The notes under the pieces: model-generated | The model's database searches: none | What the model was told of the DNA's origin: nothing | Seen by the model: only the letters and a program-made list of their open reading frames with translations | Part shown: positions 25,617 through 33,909 of the stretch, one piece after another | Position numbering within the stretch: the stretch's first letter is position 1 | Layout: every line of letters starts with the position of its first letter | Program-made: the position numbers and the translations under genes | NCBI GenBank assembly: GCA_022340305.1 | Contig: JAJDOF010000044.1 | Coordinates: 1 to 35,171 of the forward strand | Source of the DNA: Gammaproteobacteria bacterium | GTDB taxonomy: Bacteria > Pseudomonadota > Gammaproteobacteria > GCA-001735895 | Direction of reading: 5' to 3' | Length of the DNA stretch: 35,171 bases

Positions 25617-25756
25617 TTGCGGCGAACATTGTTGGTGCCTGGCCCGCAACTCTCACCACTTAACGTAGCGAGGGCGTCGAAAAGGCCCCGTGGTGCGCCG
25701 CAGTAGAGCAACGCATGGAGCCAGTTGCCGAGCAGGAATTCGTTGAGATATGCAGG

Positions 25757-26623
25757 CTAGGGAGGCGTTGCATTCAACTGGTATAGCGCCTTCAGCCCGC
25801 TCGGCAGCTGTTCCCCAAAGCTCCCAAACCACCTTTTATATATGTCGCCGATCCGACCGCTACGATTCAGTTGCGAGAGCACCCGGTCGGCGACGAGCTG
25901 GAAATCGGCATCGCCACGTGGCACCGCCAATGCAAATGGCTCGAATGAGAAGAGTTCACTGGATAACGCATACCGCTCTCGCCCCCCGCGTGAAATAATC
26001 TGTCCTATCAGAACAACCTGGTCGGCGGCGAAGGCGTCGATATTTTTGCTGTCGAGCATGTCCATGCCTTCTCTGGTCGAGCCGACCGGAACAACTTCCA
26101 CATCGATTGCCAACTTTTCTATCGCGTTGCTCAAGGACTCGATGGTCGTCGTATTGGTGACCACCGCGACACGTTTACCCTCGAGACCCTCGAGGTTTTC
26201 CACAACCGCGGCCTTGCGACTCAGCAAGGAACCTCCGGTTACAAATGTTGACTGAGTGAAACCAACTATCTCCGCCCTGGAGAGAGTTCTGGTCGTTGCG
26301 CCACAAAGGATATCAATCCGGCCTGACTCGATAGCGCCGAAACGACTTTCTGCCGTCACCGGCAGGTAATTGATCCTGATATCAGGGCGACTCAATTTCT
26401 GTTTTACGGCTGCGGCAATATGGTTACACAGCTCAACCGAGTACCCAGCGGCTTTATTGGCGCCACTATCGAATGACATTGGTGTCTGGTCTACCCGATA
26501 CCCGATGTTGATTTCGCCTGAATCATTGATCCTTTTCAGCGTCTGGACCAGTTCGACAGCCGCATTGGCCGACACGGACAAACACAGCAACGTAAAGGCA
26601 AGCACCAACTTCCGTAAAGACAT
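25757..26623 (-). CDS. Amino-acid ABC transporter substrate-binding protein, family 3 (orphan)
   Basis: A 288-residue periplasmic protein. A signal peptide MSLRKLVLAFTLLCLSVSA is followed by cleavage near NAA. The family 3 core begins SGEINIGYRVDQTPMSF and includes the hinge segment GRIDILCGATTRTLSRAE, as in glutamate/aspartate-type receptors. The start at 26623 is preferred because it begins the signal peptide and has GAGAAG just upstream; the longer frame adds an atypical N-terminus. No permease or ATPase gene is nearby, so it either uses a transporter encoded elsewhere or acts as a sensor ligand-binding protein. Confidence 0.88.
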   Translation of the reverse strand: MSLRKLVLAFTLLCLSVSANAAVELVQTLKRINDSGEINIGYRVDQTPMSFDSGANKAAGYSVELCNHIAAAVKQKLSRPDIRINYLPVTAESRFGAIESGRIDILCGATTRTLSRAEIVGFTQSTFVTGGSLLSRKAAVVENLEGLEGKRVAVVTNTTTIESLSNAIEKLAIDVEVVPVGSTREGMDMLDSKNIDAFAADQVVLIGQIISRGGRERYALSSELFSFEPFALAVPRGDADFQLVADRVLSQLNRSGRIGDIYKRWFGSFGEQLPSGLKALYQLNATPP

Positions 26624-26723
26624 GATTCTTCTCATCAAAAAATTCAGTCCGCCAGTATAAAAACTATGTATCCGAATAACCAGCCACCATTGCGGCAGAG
26701 GTGCGGCAGACTTCACACGCTAT

Positions 26724-26735
26724 ATCGGTACCGAT
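26724..26735. promoter_or_regulatory. Perfect 12-bp palindrome upstream of the orphan receptor
   Basis: ATCGGTACCGAT lies about 100 bp upstream of the family 3 receptor start. It could be an operator, but a single palindrome of this length may occur by chance. Confidence 0.25.
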
Positions 26736-26782
26736 TCATTCCGGTCGATAATGACCCCTTTGATTCCTGTTATTACCCGGCG

Positions 26783-26893
26783 TTAGTTCGACCATACCTT
26801 TGACTTCAGCCCCTGCTCATAAGTCATGACCCGTCCGATCAGAACAAGCTGGTTCACTGTTACCTTAATTTCCTCACCATTGCGCCAGGTGGT
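26783..26893 (-). pseudogene. Short protein-like open frame without start
   Basis: A minus-strand frame of 36 codons between two stops reads TTWRNGEEIKVTVNQLVLI and continues GRVMTYEQGLKSKVWSN. The text looks protein-like rather than random. It has no ATG at its beginning and no recognised family. It may be the tail of a lost gene or a tiny gene starting at GTG or ATG inside. A similarity of about 20 bases to part of the orphan receptor gene (near 26003-26025) was noticed, in the same reading frame (NQLVLIG against DQVVLIG). Confidence 0.25.
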
Positions 26894-26934
26894 CTATAAT
26901 TTCTGCCTCGCTCCCCGACAAGCTTGTTAGCACT

Positions 26935-27591
26935 ATGAATTGACTAAAAGACAATCACGCCACCGTGATTACCGCTGCTGTTTATTGCCTTGGATTCGTG
27001 ATTTTTTGGCACGCATCCTATTCCCCGTTTGTTTCGTAGGACGCTTACTGGTACTTGAAAATAGGACAGGATTTATTGACCAATAGACTGTCTCCCCGGA
27101 TAGACCATTACAGCTTTACTTTTCCGAATCAGCCGATTTCGTCGATACCCTGGTTTTTCCAGATTATTCTGTCGATTTTCGTGTCGACATCCGGCTCACC
27201 CGGGGGGTTCCAGCTTTGAAAAATATTTGCCTTCAGCATTTTTATGTGGGCTTTATATTTTTACCGCAGGGAAATTAAAGCGCCGCGGCAAATCATAGGT
27301 ATCACGCTACCTTATATCTTCATATTTTTACTGCTTCGCTTTAACCCTCTCGGGGCAGAGATTTTCGACAACGTGCTGGTAATCGTTGCCCTAATTCTAT
27401 ATCTAAAGACGCGCACATCGTTTACTCATAGAAACCTTGCGTTTATCGCTGTATTACAGCTGTTCTGGGTCGACTATCATGTGGCCATTCTCGGGTATGT
27501 CATTCTCTTCGGGTTATTTCTCGATAAGGCAGTAGATTGTATTACCCGCAAGGGAGCAATCTTTTCCACGCTCACCGCCACAAGTAAATAA
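26935..27591 (+). pseudogene. Polytopic membrane protein gene inactivated by three nonsense codons
   Basis: From the ATG at 26935 one frame stays protein-like for 219 codons except for TGA (26941), TAG (27037) and TGA (27217). It reads DAYWYLKIGQDLLTNRLSPR, then IDHYSFTFPNQPIS, later hydrophobic helices, and LQLFWVDYHVAILGYVIL. This matches the N-terminal half of a widespread family of multi-helix membrane proteins whose members typically read WHLKTGxxIL...DPFSYTFPGxPW...LWxNLHGGF. The family is usually near 500 residues, so the C-terminal half is missing too. The surviving frame 27244-27591 would be called a 115-residue membrane protein by a gene finder but is probably not functional. All three stops are one transition away from Trp or Gln codons. 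Confidence 0.75.
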
Positions 27592-27613
27592 CCTCGGCAA
27601 AGGATTACCAAAT

Positions 27614-29281
27614 TCAGTCTTTATAACGATACTCGCGCTGCGCTTGCCCGGTGCTGATGTATTCGCGGGCGACGTCCTGCTCCACCAGGGTTCGTGCACG
27701 CGATGCTGGATCCCCGTAACCACCGCCACCCGGTAATTCCAGCACCAGGCGTCTGCCGTCTGGAATCCACTGCCTGCCCTTTGACTGCAGCGGACCACCG
27801 TCATCGAGACTGACTGCGCCCGCGGCGCCTGTCTGTCCACCATCGCGACCGCGCGCCGGGTTGTCACAACGGTCGAACATGGCGTTGATATAGATGCGAT
27901 GGCCGAGGTTGGCCGATATCTCGATCACCTGGCCGAGCCCGCCGCGCTGCCGTCCGGCGCCGCCCGAACCTTCGCGCAACTCCTTGCGCCAGATGGTGAT
28001 CGGCCCAACGTGCTCGGTGACCTCGGTCGACATGGTATGCACACCGGACGGGAAAGCGGTCGCACTCAGACCATCCAGCGTTGGACGCGCACCGGTACCA
28101 CCGGAATTGAACATCAAGATCTGCGCGCTGCGCAGCACTTCACCCTCGGCCGGCTCAGAATTTTCGATCGGGTAGGCACCCAGTTGCACATTCCACAACG
28201 CGCTCGAACCTTCGGCCGGAACCGTATCGGGCAGCATCTTATGCAGTGCGCCCAGCACAACATCAGGCAGGAATTGACCGAGCACATGGCGCACGGCAAC
28301 CGGCGCCGGATGGACGGCGTTCAAGATGCAATTTACCGGGGCACTGACTTTGAATGGGGACAATGACGCATGATTATTGGGGATCTGCGGCGCCAGTGTG
28401 CACTTGAGTGCATAACAGGCATAGGCCGTGGTGTAAACCAGCGGCACGTTGATCCCCTTGCGACTGAGCCCACTGGTGCCAGCGAAATCGGCCAGTACTT
28501 CAGTTTCTGAAACATCGAGACGCAGTTTCATCGTCACGGCTTCATCAAAACCGTCAACGGTCATTTCATTGTTATAGGAGCCCGGCGGTAAATTCTTCAA
28601 TCGTTCCAGCGTCGCGCGCAAGCTGTGTTCGAAAATAAAATCGCGCAACTCATTCAAATCGTCTAACTGAAACTCGTTCATCATCTCCATCAGGCGCCGG
28701 TGACCGATGTCGTTACAGGACGACAATGAAAACAGGTCGCCGATCACCTGCCCCGCTTCGCGCACATTATTACGGATAATGTGCACCAGGCGCTGATCGA
28801 CAACTCCGCGTTCGGCAAATTTCATGATCGGGATGAAGATACCCTCTTCATAAACCTCGTTGGCATCGGGACCGAATCCGCGCCCGCCGACGTCGACCAC
28901 GTGCGCGGTGCAGGCGAAGTAGCCGACCAGCTTGCCGTTACGAAACGAAGGATTGACGAAAGTAAAGTCATGCAAATGGCCGGTGCCCTTCCAGGGGTCG
29001 TTGGTGATGTAGGAATCGCCTTCGAAAATATTATCGCGGCCGATGTCGGTGATGAAATGCCCGACCGCCTCGGCCATTGCGTTGACGTGGCCGGGCGTGC
29101 CGGTCACCGCCTGGGCAATCATATGGCCCTCATGGTCGAAGACGCCGGCCGACAGGTCGCCCGCCTCGCGCACCGACGTCGAAAAAGCCGTGCGCAACAA
29201 CGTCAGGGCCTGCTCTTCGACCACCGAGATCAGGCGATTCCACATCACCTGCATGTGCACATTGGAAATGCCCTGGGTCAT
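27614..29281 (-). CDS. hyuB: Hydantoinase B / 5-oxoprolinase-type subunit HyuB
   Basis: A 555-residue protein with the HyuB family start [20 protein letters not shown] and [18 protein letters not shown]. It also has [18 protein letters not shown], the [20 protein letters not shown] metal-site region, and the C-terminal [11 protein letters not shown]. With HyuA it forms an ATP-dependent amidohydrolase that opens hydantoins, 5-oxoproline or related cyclic amides; some relatives are carboxylases. Its ATG overlaps the hyuA stop in TGATG, so translation is coupled. The substrate cannot be told from sequence. Confidence 0.93.
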   Translation of the reverse strand: MTQGISNVHMQVMWNRLISVVEEQALTLLRTAFSTSVREAGDLSAGVFDHEGHMIAQAVTGTPGHVNAMAEAVGHFITDIGRDNIFEGDSYITNDPWKGTGHLHDFTFVNPSFRNGKLVGYFACTAHVVDVGGRGFGPDANEVYEEGIFIPIMKFAERGVVDQRLVHIIRNNVREAGQVIGDLFSLSSCNDIGHRRLMEMMNEFQLDDLNELRDFIFEHSLRATLERLKNLPPGSYNNEMTVDGFDEAVTMKLRLDVSETEVLADFAGTSGLSRKGINVPLVYTTAYACYALKCTLAPQIPNNHASLSPFKVSAPVNCILNAVHPAPVAVRHVLGQFLPDVVLGALHKMLPDTVPAEGSSALWNVQLGAYPIENSEPAEGEVLRSAQILMFNSGGTGARPTLDGLSATAFPSGVHTMSTEVTEHVGPITIWRKELREGSGGAGRQRGGLGQVIEISANLGHRIYINAMFDRCDNPARGRDGGQTGAAGAVSLDDGGPLQSKGRQWIPDGRRLVLELPGGGGYGDPASRARTLVEQDVAREYISTGQAQREYRYKD

Positions 29282-31371
29282 CAGTTATTCCCCTTTTGTG
29301 TCAATAACAGGCACCCATCGGGCTGCCTGATCGCAGCGTAACGACTGGTCACTACCGTGCTGGTTTCACGCTCGATAATCACCGCCGGGCCATCGATCCG
29401 ATCACCGCTTTGCAGGTCGTCACGCTGGTACACCGCAGCATCGACAAAGCGCTGTTCGCGCGCGTCGAATATGCGTCGCAATTCGTCGCTGTGGCGCGAC
29501 TTTACCTGCCCGACCGGTTCGACGCGCGTCGACTGCAACAACTCACTGCGCACCTGTACCGACCAGTTCATGATCTCGATATCGAGACCGTCCAGCGCGC
29601 GTCCGAACAGTCGCCTGTACTCGGTTTCGAACAGACGCCGAAACTCGGTGGCATCGCCGTCCACAAAATCCCGGTTGGGCAGCATCACCACGATTTCCCA
29701 GCCCTGCCCCTGGTAGCGCATGTAGGCCTTGATCTCCCGCACCAGCGGCGCATCCGGCGCGCCGGCACGGGCAAATCGCTCGGCTTCCTCACCCAGTTCC
29801 GTGATCAGCCGGTTGGTCCAGGCCGCATCGAATTCGCTGAGCCGCAAAAACGCACCACGTACCGCCTCGAAACCAAAAGGAGCGCGCAAAAAACCGATAG
29901 CCGATCCCACGCCGGCACCCGGTGGAATCAGCAAGCTGTCGATATCGAGCTTTTCGCACAGTCGACTGGCGTGCAGCGGGGCGGCGCCACCGAAAGCGAT
30001 CATGGTGAATTCACCCAGTTCCTTGCCGCTCTCGACGGCATGCACGCGCGCGGCGTTCGCCATATTCTCGTCGACCACTTCGCAGATGCCGATCGCCGCT
30101 GTCTCGCTGTCCATTCCCAGTTGCCGACCAATGGCATGCTGCAGCGCCGTTTTCGCATGCTCCATTTCGAGGTGGATTTCGCCACCGGCGAAGCGCTCGG
30201 CATCGAGTCGTCCGAGCAGCAGATCGGCGTCGGTCACCGCGGGGTTTTCCCCGCCACGGTTATAACAGGCCGGACCAGGCTCCGAGCCCGCACTTTCCGG
30301 CCCGACGCGAATTTGCTGCATTTCATCGACCCAGCCGAGTGACCCACCCCCGGCGCCGATTTCAACCATCTCGATGACCGGAATCGACACCGGCATGCCC
30401 GAGCCTTTCTTGAAGCGATAGCTGCGTGCGACTTCAAAGGTACGCGCCGTCTTCGGCAGGAAATCTTCGATCAAACAGATTTTTGCCGTGGTGCCGCCCA
30501 TGTCGTAAGACAGCACCTTGTCGAGTCCGAAGCGTGCCGCGAAATCAGCCGCGTAGATTGCGCCACCGGCCGGACCCGACTCGAGCAGGCGCACCGGAAA
30601 CTCGATCGCACTTTGCACCGAAATCAGGCCACCGCCCGAGTGCATCATGAACACCGGGCACTGGCCACCGACCGCGTGCAACCGATCCACCAGGCGCTCC
30701 AGGTAAGATGCCATCAGCGGTTTCACAAAGGCGTTGGCGCAGACCGTGTTGAAGCGCTCGAATTCGCGCATTTGCGGCGATACTTCACTGGAAATCGAAA
30801 CATTGATAGCGGGCAATTCCTCGACGAGGATATCGCGGGCGCGGCGCTCGTGTTGTGAGTTGACATAAGAATGAATAAAACCGATGGCGAGGCTCTGGTA
30901 GCCGCCAGCGCGAATGCGCCGAGCTATCGCGCGCAGCCCGGCTTCGTCGAGGGGGACCAACTCGCGGCCAGTGGCCGCGATCCGGCCATCGACCACGTAA
31001 CGGTGTTCGCGCGCAATCAGCGGCGCCGGCAGGCTCAAATTGAGATCGTATTGCTCGAAGCGCCCCTCGGTGCGCATTTCGATGACGTCGCGAAAACCCT
31101 TGCTGGTGATGAACGCGGTGCTGGCGCCGCGGCGTTCGATCAACGCATTGGTGGCAAGTGTCGTACCGTGAATCAATTGATCCACCTGCTCGATACCGAT
31201 TCCGGCGAGCTCGGTTACCTTGACCAGGCCGTCGATAATCGCCTGCTCGGGTTCGCTGTAATTGGTAAGCACCTTGCTGCTGAACTGTTGGTCGCCGCAT
31301 TCAAGCACGACGTCGGTGAAGGTTCCGCCGATATCGGCACCAACACGAACACTGTGACTGTCGAAACTCAT
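29281..31371 (-). CDS. hyuA: Hydantoinase A / 5-oxoprolinase-type ATP-binding subunit HyuA
   Basis: A 696-residue subunit of the sugar-kinase/Hsp70-like ATPase superfamily. The N-terminal phosphate loop is VGADIGGTFTDVVLE (about 10-24), and the second loop is LSYDMGGTTAKICLIED. The family segment LIHGTTLATNALIERRGAST follows the first domain, and a C-terminal extension ends in GPAVIIERETSTVV. It activates the cyclic amide by phosphorylation for HyuB. It starts 72 bp after the histidine kinase stop on the same strand, which suggests co-transcription with, or control by, the two-component system. A small GCGCC-TTGA-GGCGC hairpin (31392-31405) lies in that gap. Confidence 0.93.
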   Translation of the reverse strand: MSFDSHSVRVGADIGGTFTDVVLECGDQQFSSKVLTNYSEPEQAIIDGLVKVTELAGIGIEQVDQLIHGTTLATNALIERRGASTAFITSKGFRDVIEMRTEGRFEQYDLNLSLPAPLIAREHRYVVDGRIAATGRELVPLDEAGLRAIARRIRAGGYQSLAIGFIHSYVNSQHERRARDILVEELPAINVSISSEVSPQMREFERFNTVCANAFVKPLMASYLERLVDRLHAVGGQCPVFMMHSGGGLISVQSAIEFPVRLLESGPAGGAIYAADFAARFGLDKVLSYDMGGTTAKICLIEDFLPKTARTFEVARSYRFKKGSGMPVSIPVIEMVEIGAGGGSLGWVDEMQQIRVGPESAGSEPGPACYNRGGENPAVTDADLLLGRLDAERFAGGEIHLEMEHAKTALQHAIGRQLGMDSETAAIGICEVVDENMANAARVHAVESGKELGEFTMIAFGGAAPLHASRLCEKLDIDSLLIPPGAGVGSAIGFLRAPFGFEAVRGAFLRLSEFDAAWTNRLITELGEEAERFARAGAPDAPLVREIKAYMRYQGQGWEIVVMLPNRDFVDGDATEFRRLFETEYRRLFGRALDGLDIEIMNWSVQVRSELLQSTRVEPVGQVKSRHSDELRRIFDAREQRFVDAAVYQRDDLQSGDRIDGPAVIIERETSTVVTSRYAAIRQPDGCLLLTQKGNN

Positions 31372-31443
31372 GCTTGATCCCGGTTAAGTGTGCGCCTTGA
31401 GGCGCTGCAAGGAGACGATTCTAACGGAAATCGGGTGGGTTTA

Positions 31444-32802
31444 TCAGGCTAAATCGAAGCGCACCGTCACGCACAGGCCACCCAGTTTCGACTCGCTGAG
31501 TTCGACGCTGGCGCAATGGCTCTGCGCGATGGTTTTGACGATGGACAATCCGAGTCCGGCACCAGCACGGTTGGTATCCCCGGCACGGTAAAAACGATCG
31601 GGCGCCTTTTCCCGCTGCTCGGCGTCGAGTCCCGGCCCGGAATCATCGACCGTCAATACCAGTTCCTGGGCGCGACGCTGACACTGCAACACAACGCGAC
31701 ACCCGGGATCAGCGTAACTGATGGCATTCTCCAGCAGGTTCGTCACCAGGCTCTCCAGCAAGGGCAGCGCGCCGACCAATTCGCAACCCGAATCGGGTGC
31801 GATCAGCTCCAGCGCTATCGACTTTGCGTCGGCTTCAGCCTGCGCCGCGACTATCGCGCCCGCACAGATCCGGGCCAGGTTGACAGGCTCAAACGCTGTA
31901 CCGGGGTCGCCCTTTTCGAGGTGACTGAGTGCCAGCAACTGCGAGACCAGGTGCGATAACCGCCGAATACTGACTTTCATGCTCTGCAGTGAGTCCAGGG
32001 CATCCTCTTCCTGTGTTTCTTCGATGGCGTTATCGATGTTGATCAACAGCGAAGCCAGCGGATTGCGCAGTTCATGCGCCGCATCGCTGACAAAGCGTCG
32101 CTCGCGCAGATAAGCCGCGTCCAGATCCACAATCATCTGGTTCAGGGCATCCACCAACGGACTGACCTCGCGCGGAACTCCGCTGACGTCGATCGGCTTC
32201 AGTCGTTGCAGGTCTTGTTCGCGTACCTGGTCAGTTACGATTTGTAAGGGCCGCAAGGCGACACCGACAATATGCCACAACATCCATATTACCAACGGCA
32301 GTAACAGGATTAACGGCAACAACAGGCCTTTACCGACGGACTCGGTGATCTCCTCGCGCCCAATGCTGTGTTCGCCAACCACGATCACCAGATCATCCTG
32401 GCTGGATTGGAGTGCGAAGACTAACCATTTCCTGCTTTTGTCGTTGAATTCAGAGAACCCGGGAACAACGCCCGCGGACGGAAACTCTGGCGCCCCGGGG
32501 GAGTGCAGCAACACGCTGCCATCGATATCGAGCACGGCGAAGAACAGCTTGCGTTTGTAGCGATGCCCGTCGAATGCACTGCCTGAGGCGAGCTTTAAAC
32601 CACGCTGGCTGGATTCGAGAGTGTCGCGGCTAATCAGTCCATCGAGTATGTGCGCGGTATGCACCAGGGAAGCATTGAATATCTCGGTGGCTTCCTTGGT
32701 GGTGCCTCTATAGATGGCGATACCGGATAGCGTGGTCAATGTCAGCATGGTAATGACCACGTACCAGGTCAATCGCCGGCGCAATGACAAGCTAACTTTC
32801 AT
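31444..32802 (-). CDS. Sensor histidine kinase (QseC/TctE-like)
   Basis: A 452-residue inner-membrane kinase. TM1 is at about 11-31, a periplasmic sensor region at 32-158, TM2 at about 159-181 and HAMP at about 182-235. The dimerisation domain carries the phosphorylated H243 in FVSDAAHELRNPLASL. The ATPase domain has the N box NLLENAISYA (N359), G1 VDDSGPGLD, F box DRFYRAG and G2 GAGLGLSIV. All catalytic motifs are intact. It overlaps the response regulator gene by 11 bp and is followed by hyuA. The signal is unknown; the periplasmic domain resembles neither citrate PAS nor a clear ligand family by eye. Confidence 0.93.
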   Translation of the reverse strand: MKVSLSLRRRLTWYVVITMLTLTTLSGIAIYRGTTKEATEIFNASLVHTAHILDGLISRDTLESSQRGLKLASGSAFDGHRYKRKLFFAVLDIDGSVLLHSPGAPEFPSAGVVPGFSEFNDKSRKWLVFALQSSQDDLVIVVGEHSIGREEITESVGKGLLLPLILLLPLVIWMLWHIVGVALRPLQIVTDQVREQDLQRLKPIDVSGVPREVSPLVDALNQMIVDLDAAYLRERRFVSDAAHELRNPLASLLINIDNAIEETQEEDALDSLQSMKVSIRRLSHLVSQLLALSHLEKGDPGTAFEPVNLARICAGAIVAAQAEADAKSIALELIAPDSGCELVGALPLLESLVTNLLENAISYADPGCRVVLQCQRRAQELVLTVDDSGPGLDAEQREKAPDRFYRAGDTNRAGAGLGLSIVKTIAQSHCASVELSESKLGGLCVTVRFDLA

Positions 32803-33460
32803 AGTCGGTATCCAGTCGATAGCCGATGCCCCGCACCGTCTTGATCAAATTGCGCTCGAGCTTGCGCCGCAGGTGATGGATATGCACTTCCAGCGCATTA
32901 CTTTCGACCCCTTCATCCCAGCCGTAAAGCGCCTGTTCAAGCTGTCCGCGCGCGAGCACCTGTCCGGGCTTATTGACAAATTCCGACAAGACCACGAATT
33001 CGCGACGATTTAATTCGACCTCGACCCCGCGGAACCAGACTTGGCGATTGGCTCTGTTGATGCGTAACTCGCCGAGCTGCACTTCTGGTGCCGCAATGCC
33101 GTGACTGCGACGGCTGAGGGCACGCACCCTGGAGCGCAGTTCTTTCAGTTCCACCGGTTTGACGACGTAATCGTCAGCGCCACTGTCGAGCCCGAACACG
33201 CGCTGGTCGACGGTATCGCGCGCCGTCATGATCAGCACCGGCGTATTGATCGCCTCGCGACGCATACTCTGCAGCACCGACATACCATCCTTGCCGGGTA
33301 ATTGCAGGTCAAGAATGATCAATTCGAAATTTTCACTGCGTATCGCGGCCAGCGCCTGAGCGCCATCGGTGAGCCAGTCGACGTGATCGCCGTCGCGCAT
33401 CAACGCCTTGCGAATACCGGCACCGAGTTGCTCATCGTCTTCTACCAGTAGTAATCTCAC
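32792..33460 (-). CDS. OmpR-family response regulator (QseB/PmrA-like)
   Basis: A 222-residue regulator. The receiver domain (1-120) has the acidic pair in VEDDEQ, phospho-acceptor D51 (LIILDLQLPGKDG), T79 and K101 (YVVKPVEL). The winged-helix DNA-binding domain (about 125-220) ends in VEVHIHHLRRKLE-like text, here LEVHIHHLRRKLERN and VRGIGYRL. The start is GTG, with AGGA 6 nt upstream that overlaps the stop of the short ORF before it. A PmrA/QseB-type direct repeat lies 368 bp upstream. It should activate its own operon and perhaps hyuAB. Confidence 0.93.
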   Translation of the reverse strand: MRLLLVEDDEQLGAGIRKALMRDGDHVDWLTDGAQALAAIRSENFELIILDLQLPGKDGMSVLQSMRREAINTPVLIMTARDTVDQRVFGLDSGADDYVVKPVELKELRSRVRALSRRSHGIAAPEVQLGELRINRANRQVWFRGVEVELNRREFVVLSEFVNKPGQVLARGQLEQALYGWDEGVESNALEVHIHHLRRKLERNLIKTVRGIGYRLDTDYES

Positions 33461-33463
33461 GGC

Positions 33464-33586
33464 TCATCCTGTGATTGGAGACGGGTCGATCACCGCGAGG
33501 TGTTCGCCAACGGCGTCGCCTGCAGCGCGCGCGCCGGGTTTCAGTGTCAACGACATTAAAGCAATTGTTAACGAGTGTTTATACAT
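33464..33586 (-). CDS. Short leader or secreted peptide before the response regulator
   Basis: A 40-codon frame starts at an ATG preceded by GAGGTG (33591-33596). It encodes MYKHSLTIALMSLTLKPGAR followed by AAGDAVGEHLAVIDPSPITG. The N-terminus looks like a short signal peptide ending near ARAAG. Its stop codon lies in the Shine-Dalgarno region of the response regulator, leaving 3 bp between the genes. It may be a translationally coupled leader, a tiny exported protein, or the truncated front of a former secreted protein (PepSY-type proteins often sit here); the family is not recognisable. Confidence 0.4.
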   Translation of the reverse strand: MYKHSLTIALMSLTLKPGARAAGDAVGEHLAVIDPSPITG

Positions 33587-33827
33587 TTCGCACCTCATCG
33601 GATAGTAATTAGACAGCAGACCACCCTGGCGGAGTATTGCCTGATTCATGGCAGTTTCGCGCAATCGCGATAGCGGTCAGCGACGGCAACACGCGTCGCA
33701 TAATTCACGCAGCAGCGCCTGCGAAAAACCGCTGGCTGCATTAAAGCAATTGCCTTGATGCCGGTTGCAGTTGATAAGTTCAGGTTACTCGCCTCACAGG
33801 TGATAGCGGAGAGTATCGAGCCAGCGA

Positions 33828-33844
33828 CTTAAGAGAATCTTAAA
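33828..33844. promoter_or_regulatory. PmrA/QseB-type response-regulator box
   Basis: CTTAAG-N5-CTTAAA is a direct repeat with 11-bp period, the pattern bound by PmrA/QseB-like OmpR regulators (YTTAAK-N5-YTTAAK). Read on the minus strand it is TTTAAG-N5-CTTAAG. It lies in the 323-bp gap between the dehydrogenase gene and the leader ORF/two-component operon; the rest of that gap shows no gene. Autoregulation of the two-component operon is the simplest reading. Confidence 0.6.
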
Positions 33845-33888
33845 TATTCCGTCAACTCGAGACATTTGATTCATAGTCACCCCTTTCC

Positions 33889-33907
33889 AGGGCCCGGCGC
33901 GGGCCCT
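33889..33907. terminator. GC-rich hairpin at the end of the dehydrogenase gene
   Basis: AGGGCCCG (33889-33896) and CGGGCCCT (33900-33907) form a perfect 8-bp stem with a 3-nt loop, 2 nt after the dehydrogenase stop. No T-run follows on either strand. It may end or protect the dehydrogenase message. Confidence 0.5.
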
Positions 33908-33909
33908 CG

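Noticed and set aside
26935-27591. Reading TGA as Trp to rescue the membrane protein gene
   Set aside because: A TAG stop would remain, the C-terminal half is missing, and all other genes in the window use TGA normally as a stop.
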